NCBI GenBank assembly: GCA_025361105.1
Contig: JANYAW010000381.1
Location: forward strand, 1 to 8,351
Reading direction: 5' to 3'
Source of the DNA: Rhodocyclaceae bacterium
Lineage (GTDB): Bacteria; Pseudomonadota; Gammaproteobacteria; Burkholderiales; Rhodocyclaceae
Length of the DNA stretch: 8,351 bases
The notes under the pieces were generated by a model. That model saw only the letters and a program-made list of their open reading frames with translations, did no database searches and had not been told where the DNA came from. The translations under genes were made by a program, and so were the position numbers. Below are positions 5,618 through 8,351 of the stretch, piece by piece (the stretch's first letter is position 1; the number at the start of each line of letters is the position of its first letter).

Positions 5618-7357
5618 ATGTCGACGCTCACTTCACGTTCTGTCTTGCTTGATTTGCTGCGACCTTATCGTATGCGAATTGTGATTGCGGTCATCGCATT
5701 GGTGATTGCCGCCACCTCCATGCTCGGTGTCGGTCAGGCGCTGCGCCTAGTGATAGACAAAGGTTTTTCACAAGGTGATCCGGCGTGGCTGGATAAAGCG
5801 CTACTCGGCATGTTTGGCGTGATTGCGCTTCTGGCAGCGGCGACGTGGCTGCGTTTTTACAACGTGTCGTGGTTGGGCGAGCGGGTCACTGCTGATTTGC
5901 GGCGCAAAGTTTTTGATCATCTGTTGAGCTTGCCACCGTCATGGTTTGAAGCCGGACGTACGGGCGATGTGATTTCTCGCCTCACCTCCGACACCACGCA
6001 GCTTGAGAGCGTGATCGGGTCGAGCATGTCAATTGCCTTGCGCAATTTGTTGATGCTGATTGGCGGCTTGGTGATGCTATTCACCACCAGTCTCAAGCTG
6101 AGTTTTATGGTGATTGCCGGTGTGCCTTTGGTGGTGGCGCCGATTATGTTGTTTGGCCGTCGGGTTAAAAAATTGGCGCGCGAAACACAAGACCGCGTCG
6201 CTGATTTGGGCAACCGGATAGACGAAACCATTCACGAAATTCGCATCGTGCAAGCCTATGGTCACGAAGCCGCCGATCGCCGTGATTTTGGTGCGCAAGT
6301 CGAGCGAGGTTTTGTCGTCGCGCAACGTCGCATCACCAATCGTTCGGCGCTGATTGTGGTGGTCATGGTGTTGGTGTTCGGTGCGATTTCGCTGATTCTT
6401 TGGCAGGGCGGACACGATGTGTTGAAAGGCGAATTGTCGCCCGGTGATTTGTCGGCATTCGTGTTCTACGCCTCGATGGTGGCGGGTAGTGTCGGTGCGT
6501 TGTCCGAGTCCTGGGGCGAACTGCAACGCGCACGAGGGGCGACGGAGCGCTTGGTCGAATTACTCAATTCGGAACCGGCTATTGTCGTCTCATCATCGCC
6601 GATTTCTTTGCCACAAAAAGTCAGTGGCGCAATCCATTTTGAAGCCGTAGATTTTCGTTACCCGTCGCGGCCAGACACGCCAGCACTGGAAGCTTTCACG
6701 CTCGACGTGGTGCCCGGCGAAACCATCGCCTTGGTCGGCCCATCGGGTGCGGGCAAGACCACTGTGTTTCAAATGCTGTTGCGCTTTTACGATCCGCAAA
6801 ATGGCAGCATTTCCATCGACGGAGTAAAGCTGAAAGATGCCGATCCGGAGGCCGTGCGCAAGCAGATGGGCTTGGTCTCGCAAGAAGCCGTCATCTTCGC
6901 CACCAGCGTGTTTGAAAACGTGCGCTATGGGCGACTAGACGCGACGCTTGATGAAGTAAAAGCCGCGTGTGAATCCGCCTATGCAGATGAGTTCGTGCGC
7001 GGTTTGCCGCAAGGCTACGACACTGATTTGGGTGAGCGCGGGGTCAAACTCTCGGGCGGACAACGGCAACGTATTGCCATTGCGCGCGCGATCCTGGCCG
7101 ACCGTCCGATTTTGCTTTTGGACGAAGCGACCTCCGCGCTTGATGCCGAAAGTGAGCGCGTAGTGCAAGCCGCGCTCGATCATTTGACTGCTGGTCGAAC
7201 CACCTTGGTCATCGCTCATCGCCTCGCCACCGTGCAGCGCGCCAATCGCATTGTGGTGATGGAACATGGCCGCATCGTCGAGACTGGCACGCACGCTGAA
7301 CTCATCTCTGCCGATGGGCTTTATGCGCATCTCGCGCGACTGCAATTTGCAGCCTGA
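5618..7357 (+). CDS. MsbA-type ABC exporter half-transporter (fused membrane and ATPase domains)
   Basis: This is a 579-aa half-transporter that should act as a homodimer in the inner membrane, moving a lipid, drug or other hydrophobic substrate outward with ATP. The membrane domain (about 18-315) has hydrophobic helices near 20-40, 61-80, 138-157, 161-180, 245-264 and 276-295. It also has the exporter signature blocks SWFEAGRTGDVISRLTSDT and IDETIHEIRIVQAYGHE. The ATPase domain has Walker A GPSGAGKTT (374-382), Q-loop Gln422, signature LSGGQ (478-482), Walker B ILLLDE (498-503) and switch His534. All catalytic residues are intact. It resembles the MsbA-related permease/ATP-binding group (TIGR02204, from memory). 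There is no lpxK next door, so it need not be the lipid A flippase MsbA itself; the substrate is unknown. There is no clear ribosome site before ATG 5618. The MAPEG gene follows after 36 bases and is probably co-transcribed. Confidence 0.93.
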   Translation: MSTLTSRSVLLDLLRPYRMRIVIAVIALVIAATSMLGVGQALRLVIDKGFSQGDPAWLDKALLGMFGVIALLAAATWLRFYNVSWLGERVTADLRRKVFDHLLSLPPSWFEAGRTGDVISRLTSDTTQLESVIGSSMSIALRNLLMLIGGLVMLFTTSLKLSFMVIAGVPLVVAPIMLFGRRVKKLARETQDRVADLGNRIDETIHEIRIVQAYGHEAADRRDFGAQVERGFVVAQRRITNRSALIVVVMVLVFGAISLILWQGGHDVLKGELSPGDLSAFVFYASMVAGSVGALSESWGELQRARGATERLVELLNSEPAIVVSSSPISLPQKVSGAIHFEAVDFRYPSRPDTPALEAFTLDVVPGETIALVGPSGAGKTTVFQMLLRFYDPQNGSISIDGVKLKDADPEAVRKQMGLVSQEAVIFATSVFENVRYGRLDATLDEVKAACESAYADEFVRGLPQGYDTDLGERGVKLSGGQRQRIAIARAILADRPILLLDEATSALDAESERVVQAALDHLTAGRTTLVIAHRLATVQRANRIVVMEHGRIVETGTHAELISADGLYAHLARLQFAA

Positions 7358-7380
7358 TTTTTAACCCCGTTCCTAACCAA

Positions 7381-7387
7381 GAAAGGA
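7381..7387 (+). promoter_or_regulatory. Ribosome binding site of the MAPEG gene
   Basis: GAAAGGA ends six bases before ATG 7394. It is the clearest ribosome site among the + strand genes here and fixes the start. Confidence 0.7.
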
Positions 7388-7393
7388 ATCACC

Positions 7394-7789
7394 ATGCACG
7401 ATTTCACTCTTCCCGCACTCGTCACGATAGGCATCGTTGTATTGCAACTCGTATTGGGTTTTTACGTTGGCAAAGTACGCGGGATTACCAAGATTAACGC
7501 GCCTGCAATGAGCGGCCATCCGATGTTGGAGCGCGCCATTCGCGTGCAAATGAACACCATAGAAAGTGTGCTGTTGTTGTTGCCGTTGATGTGGGTTTAT
7601 GCGGCGTTTGGCAATCCATCGGTGGCTGCATTGTTGGGCGGCTTGTGGATCGTAGCGCGCGTTTGGTACGCCAGCGCCTACATGGCCGATCCGGGCAATC
7701 GCACCAAATCTTTCGTCGCTGGAATGCTCACCATCGTCGTGTTATTCGTTTGCGCAACATGGAGCGTGTTGGCGCGTTTGCTTGGTTGA
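7394..7789 (+). CDS. MAPEG-family membrane protein
   Basis: MAPEG proteins are small four-helix integral membrane proteins; characterised members are glutathione transferases, peroxidases or eicosanoid enzymes. The 131-aa product has the typical length and layout: helices near 5-26, 56-71, 74-93 and 107-128. The family block ERAIRVQMNTIES (46-58; form E-R-x-x-R-x-x-x-N-x-x-E) lies just before helix 2. ARVWYASAYMADPGNRTKSF (88-107) has the Arg and Tyr residues that contact glutathione in known members. Bacterial members of this kind are mostly uncharacterised, so the glutathione-linked role is inferred from the family only. It lies 36 bases after the ABC exporter on the same strand, hinting at a link such as conjugate or lipid export. 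It converges on the small membrane gene, with 9 bases between the stops. Confidence 0.88.
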   Translation: MHDFTLPALVTIGIVVLQLVLGFYVGKVRGITKINAPAMSGHPMLERAIRVQMNTIESVLLLLPLMWVYAAFGNPSVAALLGGLWIVARVWYASAYMADPGNRTKSFVAGMLTIVVLFVCATWSVLARLLG

Positions 7790-7798
7790 AACTTGGTC

Positions 7799-8041
7799 TT
7801 AATTGTCCTTGCTCCCGTTTCTGAATAGCAACAGAAACGGGATGTAGGCCAACCAGGAAAACGTGCCGGTGAGCAAGAACCACAGCACCTTCGCTCCACC
7901 GGATACGCGTTTTGAAAACATCACGAAAATTGGCGGCAAGGAGGCGAAAATCGATACGCCGGTAATCAGCCAAAAATGCTCTTGCAGCATGGCGCTCACG
8001 GTTTCGGCCTGAGCTAATAACGCCGCTAAATCTGTATCCAT
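7799..8041 (-). CDS. Small two-helix membrane protein, function unknown
   Basis: I do not recognise this 80-aa product. It has an acidic, amphipathic N-terminal stretch (1-22) and a hydrophobic segment near 23-42. A basic loop SKRVSGGAK (43-51) follows, then a second hydrophobic segment near 52-73 rich in aromatics (WFLLTGTFSWLAYIPFLLLF), and a polar tail RNGSKDN. The positive loop between the helices suggests that it faces the cytoplasm with both ends outside, by the positive-inside rule. ATG at 8041 is preceded on the - strand by GGGAG eight bases upstream (8054-8050), which supports the start. The coding strand looks real: the hydrophobic pattern is coherent and the flanking genes do not overlap it. 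Its last 14 codons contain a perfect inverted repeat. Confidence 0.7.
   Translation of the reverse strand: MDTDLAALLAQAETVSAMLQEHFWLITGVSIFASLPPIFVMFSKRVSGGAKVLWFLLTGTFSWLAYIPFLLLFRNGSKDN
7814..7841. repeat. Perfect 10-bp inverted repeat at the convergent gene ends
   Basis: CCCGTTTCTG (7814-7823) and CAGAAACGGG (7832-7841) pair fully around an 8-base loop. It lies inside the 3' coding end of the small membrane gene and 25 bases past the MAPEG stop. It has no U-tract on either strand, so it is not a standard intrinsic terminator, but it may protect or end transcripts from both sides. Confidence 0.7.
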
Positions 8042-8064
8042 TTTTTATTCTCCCGCACGCCTAT

Positions 8065-8093
8065 TTGACAATCGATTAGAGCAAGCCTAGAGT
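8065..8093 (+). promoter_or_regulatory. Sigma70 promoter reading into the gene-poor right end
   Basis: TTGACA (8065-8070, perfect -35) is separated by exactly 17 bases from TAGAGT (8088-8093, four of six to TATAAT). Transcription would start near 8100. No gene of useful size lies downstream within the window. Confidence 0.55.
8075..8080 (-). promoter_or_regulatory. Weak candidate -10 for the small membrane gene
   Basis: The - strand reads TCTAAT (five of six to TATAAT), which would give a start near 8068 and a leader of about 27 nt. No convincing -35 box is present. It lies inside the + strand promoter at 8065-8093, so the two would compete. Confidence 0.3.
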
Positions 8094-8099
8094 GAATTT

Positions 8100-8310
8100 G
8101 CATTCGACGTGAAGGCAGTTCATGGAGGAAGCAAATCACGATGACCACGCCAATATTTTCCTAAATCGCAATACCCACAAAGCTTAACGCTTTTGCGCCT
8201 CTGTCACGACAAGCGCCGCGCCGATTTGAGCCACAGCTTGCGGGCGCATAACAAATACCGCTAAAGCGACACGCAAAAGGCCTGAATCCGGAAATTGGTT
8301 CAGGTCTTTT
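8100..8310 (+). ncRNA. Candidate small RNA between promoter 8065-8093 and terminator 8275-8310
   Basis: The stretch has its own promoter and a strong intrinsic terminator about 210 nt later, with no substantial open frame. The only sense frame of note is 21 codons from ATG 8122 to TAA 8187 (MEEANHDDHANIFLNRNTHKA), which lacks a ribosome site. An internal hairpin is possible: GCGCCGC (8213-8219) with GCGGGCGC (8240-8247), allowing one bulge. I do not recognise it as 6S, tmRNA, SRP or RNase P RNA. A leader of a gene beyond the right edge is unlikely, because the terminator and repeat D come first. Confidence 0.4.
8275..8310 (+). terminator. Intrinsic terminator, possibly bidirectional
   Basis: AAAAGGCCTGAATC (8275-8288) pairs with GGTTCAGGTCTTTT (8297-8310) over 14 positions, two of them G-T wobbles, around the 8-base loop CGGAAATT. 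It ends in TCTTTT on the + strand, and the A-run at its start gives a U-run on the other strand. It can end the candidate RNA from the left and any gene arriving from the right. Confidence 0.85.
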
Positions 8311-8330
8311 GTGCGTATGGACTCGGCGCC

Positions 8331-8348
8331 GTGTCACCAGCACCAACT
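8331..8348 (+). repeat. Dispersed repeat, copy D (right edge)
   Basis: The core GTGTCACCAGCACCAACT sits 20 bases after the terminator, with dinucleotide AC. The window ends 3 bases later, so any longer match or gene context is not visible. Confidence 0.9.
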
Positions 8349-8351
8349 GAC

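Noticed and set aside
8122..8187. 21-codon frame MEEANHDDHANIFLNRNTHKA as a gene
   Set aside because: There is no ribosome site and the frame is too short to judge; it is mentioned only as an alternative within the candidate RNA.
8161..8346. 61-codon frame on the - strand at the right end
   Set aside because: It runs through the intrinsic terminator stem and the dispersed repeat, is rich in Arg/Cys with no family resemblance, and has no ribosome site.

Overview
The window looks like chromosomal DNA of a betaproteobacterium. This is an inference from the gene order pcnB-folK-(small membrane gene)-panB-panC and from the protein sequences; base composition is moderately GC-rich by eye. TGA serves as a normal stop (folK, panC, rhlE). 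No tRNA, rRNA, transposase, phage gene or CRISPR array is visible.

Layout. Bases 1-3591 (+ strand) are a tight gene string: the 3' part of pcnB (poly(A) polymerase), folK, a DUF486-type small membrane gene broken by one in-frame TGA, panB and panC. folK/DUF486 and DUF486/panB share ATGA stop-start overlaps, so translation is probably coupled. FolK belongs to folate synthesis, PanB uses 5,10-methylene-tetrahydrofolate, and PanC completes pantothenate, so the string links folate supply to coenzyme A precursor synthesis. Bases 3592-3717 are a convergent spacer. Bases 3718-5298 (- strand) encode a RhlE-like DEAD-box RNA helicase with a TTG start, an AGGAG ribosome site and a GNRA-capped leader hairpin that touches that site. 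Bases 5299-5617 are a divergent promoter region. Bases 5618-7789 (+) hold an MsbA-type ABC exporter and a MAPEG-family membrane protein. A small two-helix membrane protein (7799-8041, -) converges on them. The last 300 bases contain no substantial gene, but carry a good sigma70 promoter (+ strand) and, about 210 nt downstream, a strong intrinsic terminator: a candidate small RNA.

The most unusual signal is a dispersed short repeat with core GTGTC-R-Y-CAGCACCAACT, present four times: inside folK (1242-1259), in the panC-rhlE spacer (3625-3642), inside the 5' end of rhlE on the - strand (5242-5259) and at the right edge (8331-8348). Sixteen of 18 positions are invariant, and the two variable ones show all four R/Y combinations. 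In both coding copies it is read in the same frame, as G-V-S-x-A-P-T. In folK it closes a roughly 99-bp in-frame insertion that also carries a 21-bp palindrome. This suggests a small non-autonomous repeat that can enter genes without breaking them.
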